A model generated the notes under the pieces. The model saw only the letters and a list, made by a program, of their open reading frames with translations, had not been told where the DNA came from and ran no database searches. The position numbers and the translations under genes were made by a program. Shown piece after piece: positions 8,735 through 17,028 of a DNA stretch of 64,000 nucleotides (position 1 is the first letter of the stretch; the number at the start of each line of letters is the position of its first letter). This stretch comes from CAZJYI01 sp964550025 (GTDB lineage: Bacteria; Verrucomicrobiota; Kiritimatiellia; UBA8416; CAYOBW01). The DNA lies in the NCBI GenBank assembly GCA_964550025.1, contig CAZJYI010000039.1, positions 1 to 64,000 on the forward strand, written 5' to 3'.

Positions 8735-9700
8735 CTACTCCCCGCTTACAACACGTCGCGCCCAGGCCGCCGCCCCCATGGCTGTCGCGTCGTCCCCAAG
8801 CGCAGCCGCAGCAACCGAATACTGTCCCCGGAACGCCGTCATGGCCGCCGCTTCGGCCGATTTCCGCACCTCCGAGACGAACAGCTCCGGCATGGCCTCA
8901 ACCAGGCCCCCGCCGAGTACCACAACGTCGGGAGCGACCAGGTTGATGACGTTCCCAATCCCCGTCCCGAGCCAGCGGGCCGCGTTTCTCACGATTTCTT
9001 CCACGACGGCATCGCCCCCCTCAATCGCGTCGCGCAGCGCTCCGCTGCGGATGTTCGACAGGTCCGTCCCGCCGCTCTCCCGCAGGAACGGGGCCGCGCC
9101 GCGGTAGGCCGCCGCCGCGCAAGCCGAAGAAATCGCCAGGCGACTCGCGACGGCCTCCAGGCACCCGCGCTTTCCGCAACCGCAGAGCGGACCATCGGGA
9201 AGCATCTGCATGTGGCCGATCTCGAAACAGCTCATCCCGCCGCCGCGCACAATGTTCCCCTCATAGACGCAACCTCCACCAATCCCGGTACCCGGAAAGA
9301 CACCGATCGCGCAGCGTGCGTCCCTGGCGGCGCCGAACCGGTATTCGCCAAAGAGACCGGCATCAACATCGTTGGCTATCACCGCCGGGCAATCCAGCAC
9401 CTTGACCAGGGCCTCTCCCAGCGCAACGTCCTTCCAGCCAATGTTGGGCAGATCGAAGACGACACCGGTCTCAGGATTCAGGGGGCCCGGGGCGCCAACG
9501 CCTACACCGCCGATGTCTTCGCGGCCCAGCCCGGCCTCCTCCAGCGCCATATCGATGGTCTCAACCATACGCTCAACGCCGGCCTCCTGCCCCAATTCAG
9601 CTCTTGTCCGGCGTTTGGCCCGACCGACTGACCTGAAATCCGCATCGAAGACCTGGGCCAACATCTTCGTCCCACCGAGATCGAATCCTGCCCAATGCAT
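8735..9700 (-). CDS. ROK family sugar kinase (glucokinase-like)
   Basis: A 321-residue ROK protein with N-terminal ATP loop FDLGGTKMLAQVFD, catalytic aspartate in VIANDVDAG, and GTGIGGGCVYEG. The Zn-binding ROK signature is CGCGKRGCLEA, preceded by EIGHMQM. There is no N-terminal DNA-binding domain, so it is a kinase rather than an Xyl/Nag repressor; glucose or another hexose is the likely substrate. The ATG at 9700 was chosen for the strong GGGGAGGT eight bases upstream; an alternative in-frame ATG at 9739 adds an unlikely 13-residue extension. It is the first gene of the polyphosphate operon and its stop abuts the ppx start. A kinase that prefers polyphosphate as phosphoryl donor is conceivable from context only. 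Confidence 0.88.
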   Translation of the reverse strand: MHWAGFDLGGTKMLAQVFDADFRSVGRAKRRTRAELGQEAGVERMVETIDMALEEAGLGREDIGGVGVGAPGPLNPETGVVFDLPNIGWKDVALGEALVKVLDCPAVIANDVDAGLFGEYRFGAARDARCAIGVFPGTGIGGGCVYEGNIVRGGGMSCFEIGHMQMLPDGPLCGCGKRGCLEAVASRLAISSACAAAAYRGAAPFLRESGGTDLSNIRSGALRDAIEGGDAVVEEIVRNAARWLGTGIGNVINLVAPDVVVLGGGLVEAMPELFVSEVRKSAEAAAMTAFRGQYSVAAAALGDDATAMGAAAWARRVVSGE

Positions 9701-9790
9701 GGCACCTCCCCGTTTCGCCTGGTGACCTTCGGTCATCACAAGTTACTATCCGGACGGGACGTCTTCAAAGCAATAACTGATAGATTTGCG

Positions 9791-9976
9791 CTAGCGCGAA
9801 TCGCCGTCACTGACCTGCAGCTTCGCCGGTTTGCATAGCCACTTCTTCGCGTTTGCCGCTCGCCCGCAACGCCGACATGCAAAAGTCGGTTTGCTCACGG
9901 CAGCACTCAGAACGTCGAAGGACTTCTCGTATTCCCCCTTCTTCCACTTGCACAGCTTCTTCGTCTTTCCCGCCAT
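9791..9976 (-). CDS. small basic Cys-rich (zinc-ribbon-like) protein
   Basis: A 61-residue, lysine-rich protein. It has four cysteines in a metal-site-like pattern: a lone Cys in KLCKWKKGEY, CRRCGR in the middle and a last Cys in KKWLCKPAKL. A good ribosome site (GGGGTGGAG) precedes the ATG. I recall similar short proteins of unknown function in delta-proteobacterial and related genomes, but name no family. It is monocistronic, with an independent gap on each side. Its possible role (RNA or metal binding) is not supported beyond composition. Confidence 0.65.
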   Translation of the reverse strand: MAGKTKKLCKWKKGEYEKSFDVLSAAVSKPTFACRRCGRAANAKKWLCKPAKLQVSDGDSR

Positions 9977-10161
9977 ACTCCACCCCTATGCCAGTCTTGT
10001 CTCTTTTCAAACGAGGCGTCTGATTGCCCCAAGAAAGTTACATATTCCCCTTGACCGCTACAATGGGAATATGACAAACGTACGCGCTCTTTTTCGGATA
10101 GGTGGCTCCTGCCCCGGGTCAGGAGCTACCCCAGGCCCGCAAGACAGGCAAGGAAGACGTG

Positions 10162-11061
10162 ATGACCGAACGATGGAAGAGGCTTCTGCGACTCTGCGCC
10201 GCGTCGCGCAACTCGGCGCGTGCCGTGTGCGTCGCGCTGCAGCACCGCGCCACCGCGGCCGAGTTGCGGATAGGCATCCCCCAACCGGCACTGCAGGCGT
10301 TCCGCGGGATCCGGCGCAACGGCGCCCGCACAGCCGTGACCATCTGGCGCATCTGTGCCTGCTTCATCGTCGCGACTCTCGCGCTTGTCTCCGTAGGCGC
10401 CAAGAGCTGGAGCAGCGTTCCCCCGGTCCATGCGGAATCAGCCCGTTCCATCACGCGCGCCATGCCCCCGAAGCCTGCCCCTGCCGCCCCTCCGTCGCCC
10501 GCGCGACCGGCAGAGCCCGTCGTAATACCCGTCAAAGCCGTTCCAGCCCCCCCCAGACTCCCCCCTCCCCCGGCGCAGCCGCCTGTGCCCAAACGCGACG
10601 AGCTACCGCTGATGTCCCGTCTCAAAGCCATTTTCCGTTCTGAAGGCGTGCCGCCCGAGCTCGTATGGATTGCGGAAGTCGAATCCAGGCTCAATCCTCG
10701 CGCACGGAGCCGCGCCGGCGCCCTGGGGCTTTTCCAGTTCAAACGCGCGACCGCGCAGCGCTTTGGAATGCGGACCGGGCGCGTCGACGAACGCCTCGAC
10801 CCCGAAAAAAGCGCGCGTGCCGCCGCATGGTACCTGCGCTCGCTTCACGACCGCTTCGGCTCCTGGCCCCTCGCGGTTGCGGCCTACAATGCGGGTGAAA
10901 ACCGCGTCGCGGGCAGTCTGCGCCGGCGTCACGCGTCCACCTTCGACGAAGTCGCCACGGCCCTTCCCTCCGAAACGCGCGACTACGTTCCGCGCGTGCT
11001 CGCCATCGTCGGCGACCGCGAAGGAGTCGATCCCCGGCGGCTCCCGCCCCCCCGCGGATAA
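10162..11061 (+). CDS. membrane-anchored lytic transglycosylase (SLT domain)
   Basis: A 299-residue protein with a basic cytoplasmic N terminus, one membrane segment (about 57-78, IWRICACFIVATLALVSVGA), a Pro/Ala-rich periplasmic linker, and a C-terminal SLT domain. The SLT domain has IAEVESRLNP (catalytic Glu174-Ser175), AGALGLFQFKRATA and AVAAYNAGENRV, all standard family-1 lytic transglycosylase motifs. It cleaves peptidoglycan strands to give anhydro-muropeptides and would act in the periplasm on the membrane. Start 10162 was preferred over the in-frame ATG at 10102 because AGGAAG (10151-10156) precedes it. It stands alone; no secretion or pilus genes are nearby. Confidence 0.88.
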   Translation: MTERWKRLLRLCAASRNSARAVCVALQHRATAAELRIGIPQPALQAFRGIRRNGARTAVTIWRICACFIVATLALVSVGAKSWSSVPPVHAESARSITRAMPPKPAPAAPPSPARPAEPVVIPVKAVPAPPRLPPPPAQPPVPKRDELPLMSRLKAIFRSEGVPPELVWIAEVESRLNPRARSRAGALGLFQFKRATAQRFGMRTGRVDERLDPEKSARAAAWYLRSLHDRFGSWPLAVAAYNAGENRVAGSLRRRHASTFDEVATALPSETRDYVPRVLAIVGDREGVDPRRLPPPRG

Positions 11062-11659
11062 CGCAATCTCCGAATCCGCCTCCTGCCGCTTCACGGCAGC
11101 GCGGTCCACTCTCGCAACGCTCTACGAAAAGTGCACACCCGTCACCTGCCCCCTCGCGCCTCAACCAAAGGCGTGACTGCAACGCCGAATTGCGGCCATT
11201 TTCGCTACTAAGGTAGGGGGCAACGTCCTCCGCAACGGCAGGAAGCGCCGAACAGACGACAATCGCGCGACCGGATATCGTATTCCCCTGCAACGGAAAG
11301 AGCCGCATGTCGTGAATAACGGCCGCCGGTAACAACGGCAGCCGGCCTACATCGCTATTCACGACATCGATGTGGTTAATACACAGGTTGGCGAGAGGAG
11401 AGAGAACGGAACGACCGAAGGAAATCGTGATCCGTAATCGTCGTCCGTAATCGTCCACCGGAAGGTGGGAGGATCGGGCGATGATTACACGCGACGATTG
11501 CGGTGGACGATTGTGCAAGCACGAGCCATGTTCTTTCCTCCCGCCAGGCGTGGACCGGGGGAAGTAGAGCGGCTTCGCCAAAAGCGGGGCTGAGCCCAAC
11601 ATCACACTGAACGCTAAAGCCGCCGCTCAGCCAAGCGTTGGTCGTGAAGGAGAATGAGA
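11062..11659. other. 600-bp gap without a convincing gene; degenerate repeats
   Basis: Minus-strand frames here have no ribosome site, run antisense into the transglycosylase and show no recognisable motif. Around 11428-11520 the DNA contains degenerate copies of a CCGTAATCGT-like unit (GATCCGTAATCGTCGTCCGTAATCGTCCACC, in two blocks) and an opposed GGTGGACGATTG copy, forming a loose inverted structure. Similar CATCCGTAATC and CATCCGCAATCGT strings occur near 4967 and 62528. The right end holds an attC-like hairpin listed separately. Confidence 0.5.
11594..11643 (+). other. attC-like imperfect palindrome (integron recombination site candidate)
   Basis: GCCCAAC (11594-11600) is matched 36 bases later by GTTGGTC (11637-11643), one base off the attC R-box consensus GTTRRRY. 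Between them are two unpaired 6-base spacers (ATCACA and CCAAGC) flanking an inner stem (CTGA-A-CG against CG-C-TCAG) with a 10-base loop. Symmetric outer boxes, equal unpaired spacers and an inner box with an unpaired base are the layout of attC sites. No integrase is in the window, so this is a structural resemblance only. Confidence 0.3.
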
Positions 11660-11998
11660 CTATTTCGCCCAATTCTGGACCCTAAGACCGGTGACACGAC
11701 GGAACTCCCGTTCGTTACCTGTCACAACAGTCAGCCCCAACGACAGCGCGTGGGCGGCTATCATTGTGTCCAACGGCCCAATGGGGGTGCCCGCTTGCTC
11801 CAACTCCGCTCGCACACGCCCGTACACTGGCGCGACCACATCGTCATACGGAGCAACGGCGAGCGGCGTCATGAACTTAGCAAGCGCCAATCGGTTCTTC
11901 TCGGGATTCGCGCTCTTTGCCACGCCGTGCTCCAGTTCACTAAGTGTAACGGAGGACACGCAGATCTCACCTCCAGTATCTACCGTGATATATACCAT
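11660..11998 (-). pseudogene. internally truncated VapC-type PIN toxin
   Basis: The 112-residue frame matches the last three quarters of VapC ribonuclease toxins. ICVSSVTLSELEHG carries the conserved Glu, AGTPIGPLDTMIAAHAL carries the Asp of the active site, and VTGNEREFRRVTGLRVQNW is the typical C terminus. The normal N terminus, with an LDTN motif followed by about 30 residues before the ISSVTL strand, is compressed to MVYITVDTGGEICVSS, as if an internal deletion had removed the first helix. No antitoxin gene precedes it. A larger frame from 12130 adds a Cys-rich leader with no ribosome site, which I reject. It is probably inactive. The flanking attC-like hairpins suggest it may be an old integron cassette, although the gene points opposite to the usual cassette direction. 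Confidence 0.6.
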
Positions 11999-12063
11999 GC
12001 ACTGACAGGCAAAGCAAAGGAAATGTCCTATAAGCCGCCTGCACCCGTACCGCTGAAAGCCGC

Positions 12064-12105
12064 GCTTCACGCAGCTTCCAGCGTCCGGTGAAGCACACGT
12101 TGGGC
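12064..12105 (+). other. partial attC-like element
   Basis: A 7-bp stem (GCTTCAC at 12064-12070 with GTGAAGC at 12088-12094, 17-base loop) is followed after four bases by GTTGGGC (12099-12105), which fits the integron R-box GTTRRRY perfectly. A matching left R-box is absent, so the site is at best degraded. It has the same orientation as the site ending at 11643, and the interval between the two GTT motifs (about 460 bp) has the size of a gene cassette. Confidence 0.22.
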
Positions 12106-12122
12106 ACAAACAGGAGGGAACG

Positions 12123-12413
12123 GTGGCCACTATGAGTCAACTGAGGAATGCGATTGGTGCTTGCGTTCTCATCACGTCAGCGGCGATTGCGGCGAGCGAG
12201 GCGACGGAAGGCGCAAGCCCGCAGGGATGTCCTGCCGGGAACATCCAAGTGGACTGCCTGATTGTAATGGGGCGAGGAACCGCCCGAACTAACCGCAACA
12301 TCAGCATCTGTATCCGGGAAGGATCGGAGATTACTGCCAAGGAAGTGACTGACGCGGAGGGTTCTGCCGTGCAAGCCGAAAAGGGGGCAGGACGAAGTTG
12401 CCCAACGGGATAG
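12123..12413 (+). CDS. small predicted secreted protein, unknown
   Basis: A 96-residue protein with no recognised domain. The N terminus looks like a Sec signal peptide (Arg8, hydrophobic IGACVLITSAAIAA, then AIA before A), giving a mature part of about 70 residues with three cysteines (CPAGN, DCLIVMG, ISICIREG). The GTG start was chosen because AGGAGGG (12112-12118) lies four bases upstream; the ATG at 12132 is 13 bases away. It begins 17 bases after an R-box-like GTTGGGC, where a cassette gene would begin. The stop at 12411-12413 is followed by a 7-bp hairpin (12414-12431). Coding status is uncertain. Confidence 0.4.
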   Translation: MATMSQLRNAIGACVLITSAAIAASEATEGASPQGCPAGNIQVDCLIVMGRGTARTNRNISICIREGSEITAKEVTDAEGSAVQAEKGAGRSCPTG

Positions 12414-12436
12414 GACTCCCCATCGGGAGTCTCGAA

Positions 12437-12520
12437 CCCCTACTCCAGCCCGTACCCCAGCCCCTACTCTCTCCCATGCTCTCGGGGGAGTACGGGTTAG
12501 AATAGGGGCTGGAGTAGGGG
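12437..12520. repeat. GC-rich palindromic repeat (CCCCTACTCCAGCCC arms)
   Basis: Two 15-bp arms, 12437-12451 and 12506-12520, are perfect inverted copies, with a second partial copy of the arm (CCCCAGCCCCTACTC) inside. A related sequence with TTACCCCTACTCCAGCCC and GAGAGTAGGGGG occurs at about 58782-58859, so this is a dispersed family in this genome. It lies in the spacer upstream of the V-ATPase operon and could act as an attenuator or simply be a mobile palindrome. Confidence 0.75.
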
Positions 12521-12599
12521 GGGGATGAGGTCGTAGGGGACGTCTTGACATACGGTTCTGCTGCAAAACCGAATGTCAATGCGCCCCCCCTTTTTGGAG

Positions 12600-12628
12600 T
12601 TGCGTCGTCAACGACAGGAAGCCATAAT
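12600..12628 (+). promoter_or_regulatory. candidate sigma70-type promoter of the V-ATPase operon
   Basis: TTGCGT (12600-12605) and CATAAT (12623-12628) are separated by 17 bases, predicting a start near 12636 and a leader of about 55 bases before the subunit E ATG at 12691. The -10 matches five of six consensus bases and the -35 four of six. Placement fits an operon with no closer upstream gene on this strand. Confidence 0.4.
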
Positions 12629-12690
12629 CCATGTTCTTCTTATGGGTGGGGAACCGCTCCACCCGGTGGACAAGCGGAGACGACTTCACC

Positions 12691-13329
12691 ATGCCGGAAG
12701 AGTTGCAGCCTCTCCTAGAGAGAATCCAGAAGACAGCCGTGGACAAGGCCCGACAGGAAGCCGACGGCATCCTTGCCGAGGCCCGCAAAGAGGCCGCCGC
12801 GCTCGTAGCCGAGGCCGAAAAACGCGCGGCGGCGATTAGCAGCGAGGCCGAGAAGGGCGCCGACGCCTTCGAGCGGCGGGCGAAGACCTCGCTCCGGCAA
12901 GCGGCGCGTGACGTGGTTCTGTCGGTCGGCGAGGCCATCAGCGCCACCCTCAGACGTGTGGCCCAACGCCAGACCAAGGCCGCCATGGATCCCGCGCTTC
13001 TGCGCCAGATGCTCGGCCGTTTCGTCGAGACCTACTGCGAGAAGGGCCCTGACGCCAGCCGGATCGAGCTACTGGTGAGCCCCGAAGACCATGAGGCCGC
13101 CACGGCCTTCGTTCTGTCCATGTTCGCCGAGCAGCTCCGCGACGGCATCGAGATCAAGGCCGACAGCGGCATCGCCGCCGGGTTCAAAGCAACGCTCGTC
13201 GACCGTCATGTACAGCACGATTTCACGGCAGAAGCGGCAACGGAAGCGATCTGCACGCTCTTGCGCCCGAAGCTGGCAGACATCGTGCGTGAGGGAATGG
13301 CGGCCGAAACCAGCGCGTCCGAGGAGTAG
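12691..13329 (+). CDS. atpE: V-type ATP synthase subunit E
   Basis: A 212-residue peripheral-stalk subunit. Residues 15-90 form a long Ala/Glu/Lys/Arg-rich helix (KARQEADGILAEARKEAAAL and onward), the coiled coil expected of subunit E, followed by a globular C-terminal domain that contacts the catalytic head. The ATG at 12691 was chosen because GGAGA lies ten bases upstream and the family starts just before this helix; in-frame ATGs further up would add about 20 atypical residues. It is the first gene of the operon E-DUF2764-A-B-D-I-K and five bases separate it from the next gene. No separate gene for the partner stalk subunit (G/H) is visible. Confidence 0.85.
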   Translation: MPEELQPLLERIQKTAVDKARQEADGILAEARKEAAALVAEAEKRAAAISSEAEKGADAFERRAKTSLRQAARDVVLSVGEAISATLRRVAQRQTKAAMDPALLRQMLGRFVETYCEKGPDASRIELLVSPEDHEAATAFVLSMFAEQLRDGIEIKADSGIAAGFKATLVDRHVQHDFTAEAATEAICTLLRPKLADIVREGMAAETSASEE

Positions 13330-13334
13330 GCCTG

Positions 13335-13880
13335 ATGCCATACTACTACTTCGGATCCAGCCTGCCGGAGCTTTCAATGGAGTCCCCTCCCCCGTTTTCC
13401 CTGGCGGAGTTCTGCAATCAATGCCACCAGCAGTTGAGCGCGAGGGACCGCCGGGCTCTCGATGACCTGCTTGACAGTCGGCCTTCGCGGAACCGTTTCG
13501 TGAAGGCGTGGCAGGCGCGCGAAACGCAGCTTCGCAACGCACTGGCACGCATACGCGGCAGCCGCCTCCAGCGCAGCGCAGAGTCCCACCTCCGTGAGCA
13601 CGACGGTTTCGACCTGTACGCGGAAAGGGCCGCCGACGAGGCATTCTCCCGGCCGGACCCCATGCAGAGGGAACGCTCGCTCGACCGCTTCCGCTGGACA
13701 CAGGTGGACGAGTTGAGCCGCAACGAGACATTCACGGCCGCCGCCATCCTCGCGTACGCGGTGAAGCTGCAGCTTGCCGAGAGATGGGCAGGCATGGACA
13801 CGGAGGCGGGATTGGAGACGATGGAGAGCACCGTCTCGCACCGTCCCGACGAAACAGAAGGCACGGACCCCCATGAGTGA
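13335..13880 (+). CDS. DUF2764 protein of the V-ATPase operon
   Basis: A 181-residue protein starting MPYYYFGSSLPELSMES, a hallmark of the DUF2764 proteins that occupy this place in V-ATPase operons of Bacteroidota, spirochaetes and PVC bacteria. It is mostly helical and charged, with no membrane segment or signal peptide. By position it takes the place of subunit C/F genes of archaeal-type operons, which are missing here, so it may form part of the central stalk linking rotor and head; that is inference. Its stop codon overlaps the start of atpA by eight bases, supporting equimolar production. Confidence 0.8.
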   Translation: MPYYYFGSSLPELSMESPPPFSLAEFCNQCHQQLSARDRRALDDLLDSRPSRNRFVKAWQARETQLRNALARIRGSRLQRSAESHLREHDGFDLYAERAADEAFSRPDPMQRERSLDRFRWTQVDELSRNETFTAAAILAYAVKLQLAERWAGMDTEAGLETMESTVSHRPDETEGTDPHE

Positions 13881-15606
13881 CACCAGCGGCACCATTGTCG
13901 GCGTCAACGGCAACATGATCAGCGTGCGGTTCGAAAGCGCTGTCAGCCAGAACGAAGTTGCCTTTGCCAGACTGGGCGAATTGGGGCTGATGTGCGAAGT
14001 CGTCCGCATTCGGGGAACGGAGGCCGACTTGCAGGTCTTCGAGGACACTTCGGGACTCAGTGTCGGCGACCCCGTCGAGTTCAGCGGGCACCTTCTGTCC
14101 GTGGAGCTGGGGCCGGGGCTGCTGACCCAGATCTACGACGGTCTGCAGAACCCTCTTCCCCGACTGGCACAACAGTGCGGTTTTTTTCTGCAACGCGGCA
14201 CGTACCTGCCGGCACTGTCAACCGACTGCAAATGGGCTTTCACTCCCGGCGTCGAGGTGGGCGCCACCGTCACGGCTGGAGAAGCGCTGGGCACCGTCCC
14301 CGAGGGCATTTTCGAGCATTCCATCATGGTGCCTTTCAGCTACCCGGGCTCCTATGTCGTTGAGGAAGTGGCCGCGGCCGGCGAATACACCATCACCGAC
14401 ACAATCGCCCGCTTGCGGGACGACGCGGGTGCGACTCGGGAGGTCTCCATGCTGCAACGCTGGCCGGTGAAGGTCCCCATTCGGGCCTATGCCGAACGGC
14501 TGCGGCCCGCGGTACCGCTCATCACCAAGATTCGTATCATCGATACCTTTTTTCCCGTAGCGCTGGGCGGCACGTACTGCATTCCCGGGCCTTTCGGCGC
14601 CGGCAAGACGGTTCTGCAGCAGATCACGAGCCGCCATGCCGAGGTCGACATCGTCGTCATTGCGGCCTGCGGCGAGCGCGCCGGCGAGGTCGTGGAGACA
14701 TTGCGGGAGTTCCCGGAATTGACGGATCCGCGCACGGGGCGGAGCCTCATGGACCGCACGGTGATCATCTGCAACACCAGCTCCATGCCGGTCGCGGCCC
14801 GCGAGGCGTCGGTCTACACCGGCGTGACCATTGCGAGCTACTATCGGCAGATGGGGCTCAACGTGCTTCTGCTGGCCGATTCAACGTCCCGCTGGGCCCA
14901 GGCCCTTCGCGAGACATCGGGGCGCCTGGAAGAGATCCCGGGCGAGGAGGCGTTCCCCGCCTACCTCGAATCGGTCATCGCCGGCTTCTACGAACGCGGG
15001 GGCATTGTAAGACTCAAGGACGGGCGCACGGGGTCCATTACCATCGGCGGTACCGTCAGTCCGGCGGGCGGGAACTTCGACGAGCCCGTCACGCAGGCAA
15101 CGCTCAAGGTCGTGGGCGCGTTCCACGGCCTGTCGCGCAGCCGATCGGACGCCCGCCGCTACCCCGCCATCGATCCGCTCGACAGTTGGAGCAAGTACGC
15201 CAGCGTCGTCGACGCGAAGCGGGTCGAGGCCGCGCGGCGCACGCTTCGGGAGGGCGGCGACGTAGGCCAGATGATGAAAGTCGTCGGCGAGGAAGGCACC
15301 TCCATCCAGGATTTCGTCCTGTTCCTGAAAGCCGAGTACCTGGACGCGGTCTACCTGCAACAGGATGCCTTTGACGCGGTCGACGGCGCGACCTCCGCGG
15401 AGCGGCAGGCGCACGTTTTCGAGGTCGTTTCCGGTTTCCTGGCCGCCCCGATGCAGTTCAAGGACAAGGAGGAAGCCCGGAGTTTCTTCCACCAACTGAC
15501 TCAGACGGCGCGCGACTGGAACCGGGCAGACATGGACAGCGAGGAGTTTGGCCAACTGCAGGCACGCCTTGAGCAGATGGTGGCGGAGGTAAGCGGCAAT
15601 GCATAA
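13873..15606 (+). CDS. atpA: V-type ATP synthase catalytic subunit A
   Basis: A 577-residue catalytic A subunit of normal length. The Walker A loop GPFGAGKT contains Lys245. Other A-subunit marks are the non-homologous region before it (about 110-190), ACGERAGEV with the catalytic Glu, LADSTSRWAQALRE (Walker B and arginine-rich loop) and EIPGEEAFPAYL. The ATG at 13873 starts MSDTSGTIVGVNGNMI, the usual beginning; the longer frame from 13774 lies inside the DUF2764 gene. It overlaps atpB by eight bases. Together with B it forms the A3B3 head that synthesises or hydrolyses ATP on the cytoplasmic side. Confidence 0.97.
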   Translation: MSDTSGTIVGVNGNMISVRFESAVSQNEVAFARLGELGLMCEVVRIRGTEADLQVFEDTSGLSVGDPVEFSGHLLSVELGPGLLTQIYDGLQNPLPRLAQQCGFFLQRGTYLPALSTDCKWAFTPGVEVGATVTAGEALGTVPEGIFEHSIMVPFSYPGSYVVEEVAAAGEYTITDTIARLRDDAGATREVSMLQRWPVKVPIRAYAERLRPAVPLITKIRIIDTFFPVALGGTYCIPGPFGAGKTVLQQITSRHAEVDIVVIAACGERAGEVVETLREFPELTDPRTGRSLMDRTVIICNTSSMPVAAREASVYTGVTIASYYRQMGLNVLLLADSTSRWAQALRETSGRLEEIPGEEAFPAYLESVIAGFYERGGIVRLKDGRTGSITIGGTVSPAGGNFDEPVTQATLKVVGAFHGLSRSRSDARRYPAIDPLDSWSKYASVVDAKRVEAARRTLREGGDVGQMMKVVGEEGTSIQDFVLFLKAEYLDAVYLQQDAFDAVDGATSAERQAHVFEVVSGFLAAPMQFKDKEEARSFFHQLTQTARDWNRADMDSEEFGQLQARLEQMVAEVSGNA

Positions 15607-17005
15607 GGTGTATCACCGGGTCGAGAGCATCGCAGGCAACGTGATCAATATCCGGGCCGAGGGCATCAAGTACCGCGAACTGGCGGAAGTGACGTCACGC
15701 AACGGCTCTTCGCTGGCGCAGGTCATCCGCCTGCGTGAGGATCTTGTCTCGCTCCAGGTATTCGCAGGCGCGCGCGGCGTGGCGACGGACGCGCAGGTGC
15801 GCTTCTTCGGCCAGACAATGCGCGTACCCTTCACGGACTCCCTGTTGGGGCGCGTGTTCACCGGCGCCGCGCAGCCCCGCGACCGGGGACCGGCCCTGTC
15901 GGGCGAGCAGATCGAGATCGGCGGTCCGTCGGTGAATCCGGCCAAACGCGTCATACCGCGCAACATGGTACGCACCGGCATCCCGATGATTGATGTCTTC
16001 AACTCATTGGTGGAGTCGCAGAAGCTCCCGGTTTTCGCTCGTGCGGGTGAACCCTACAACGACCTGCTGGCCCGCATTGCGCTGCAAGCCGAGGTCGATC
16101 TGATCATCCTCGGCGGCATGGGGCTCAAACACGACGACTACCTCTATTTCCGCGACACGCTCGATGAGAACGGCGCCCTTTCGCGCAGCATCATGTTCGT
16201 GCACACGGCTGCCGATCCCGTGGTCGAATGCCTGCTCGTTCCCGACGTCAGCCTTGCCGTGGCGGAGCAGTTCGCCCTCCAGGACAAACGGGTCCTGGTG
16301 CTGCTGACCGATATGACGAACTTCGCCGACGCCCTGAAAGAGATCGCCATCACCATGGAGCAGATCCCGTCGAACCGCGGCTATCCCGGCGATCTCTACA
16401 GCCAGTTGGCGTCTCGCTACGAAAAGGCGGTCGACTTCGATACGGCCGGTTCGATCACCATCCTGGCCGCCACAACCATGCCCGGAGACGACGTCACGCA
16501 CCCCGTTCCCGACAACACCGGCTACATCACGGAGGGCCAATTCTACCTGCGCGAGGGCCGCATCGAGCCGTTCGGCTCGCTCAGCCGCCTGAAGCAGCAG
16601 GTCAACGGCGACACGCGCGACGACCACCGCACGATCATGAACTCCATGCTACAGCTCTACGCCGGTGCCCTTGAAACGGTCGAGAAGCAGTCCATGGGCT
16701 TCCGCATGAGCCCCTGGGACGACAAGCTGCTCAAGTACCGCGACCGCTTCGAGAAGGAGATGATGGACCTCTCGGTCAATATCCCCCTCGAGGGCGCATT
16801 GGACCTGGGCTGGGAGATCCTGGCGGACTGCTTCGAGCCCATGGAAACCGGCATCCACTCCGAGCTCATCGATCGCTTCTGGCCCGAAGACGCGAGCACC
16901 TTGAGACTGGCGACCAAGGGCTCTCCGGAGGACAGCCCCTCCGAACCGCCCGAAAGGTCCGAACAGTCAGACCAGCCCGACACCGCGGAACCCACGGACT
17001 CCTAG
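15599..17005 (+). CDS. atpB: V-type ATP synthase subunit B
   Basis: A 468-residue non-catalytic B subunit. It has the expected N-terminal barrel (MHKVYHRVESIAGNVINI), the degenerate nucleotide loop region around QKLPVFARAGEPYNDLLARI, and LLTDMTNFADALKEIAITMEQ, followed by RGYPGDLYSQLASRYEKA, all typical of B subunits. The C terminus ends in an acidic Ser/Pro/Glu-rich tail of about 30 residues not usual in the family. It contributes to the non-catalytic sites of the head. Spacing to atpD is 23 bases with a good ribosome site. Confidence 0.97.
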   Translation: MHKVYHRVESIAGNVINIRAEGIKYRELAEVTSRNGSSLAQVIRLREDLVSLQVFAGARGVATDAQVRFFGQTMRVPFTDSLLGRVFTGAAQPRDRGPALSGEQIEIGGPSVNPAKRVIPRNMVRTGIPMIDVFNSLVESQKLPVFARAGEPYNDLLARIALQAEVDLIILGGMGLKHDDYLYFRDTLDENGALSRSIMFVHTAADPVVECLLVPDVSLAVAEQFALQDKRVLVLLTDMTNFADALKEIAITMEQIPSNRGYPGDLYSQLASRYEKAVDFDTAGSITILAATTMPGDDVTHPVPDNTGYITEGQFYLREGRIEPFGSLSRLKQQVNGDTRDDHRTIMNSMLQLYAGALETVEKQSMGFRMSPWDDKLLKYRDRFEKEMMDLSVNIPLEGALDLGWEILADCFEPMETGIHSELIDRFWPEDASTLRLATKGSPEDSPSEPPERSEQSDQPDTAEPTDS

Positions 17006-17028
17006 CCGCCGAGACCAGAGACGTCGCC

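Noticed and set aside
10739..11605. 288-codon minus-strand frame
   Set aside because: More than a third is antisense to the transglycosylase; the remainder shows no motif or ribosome site.
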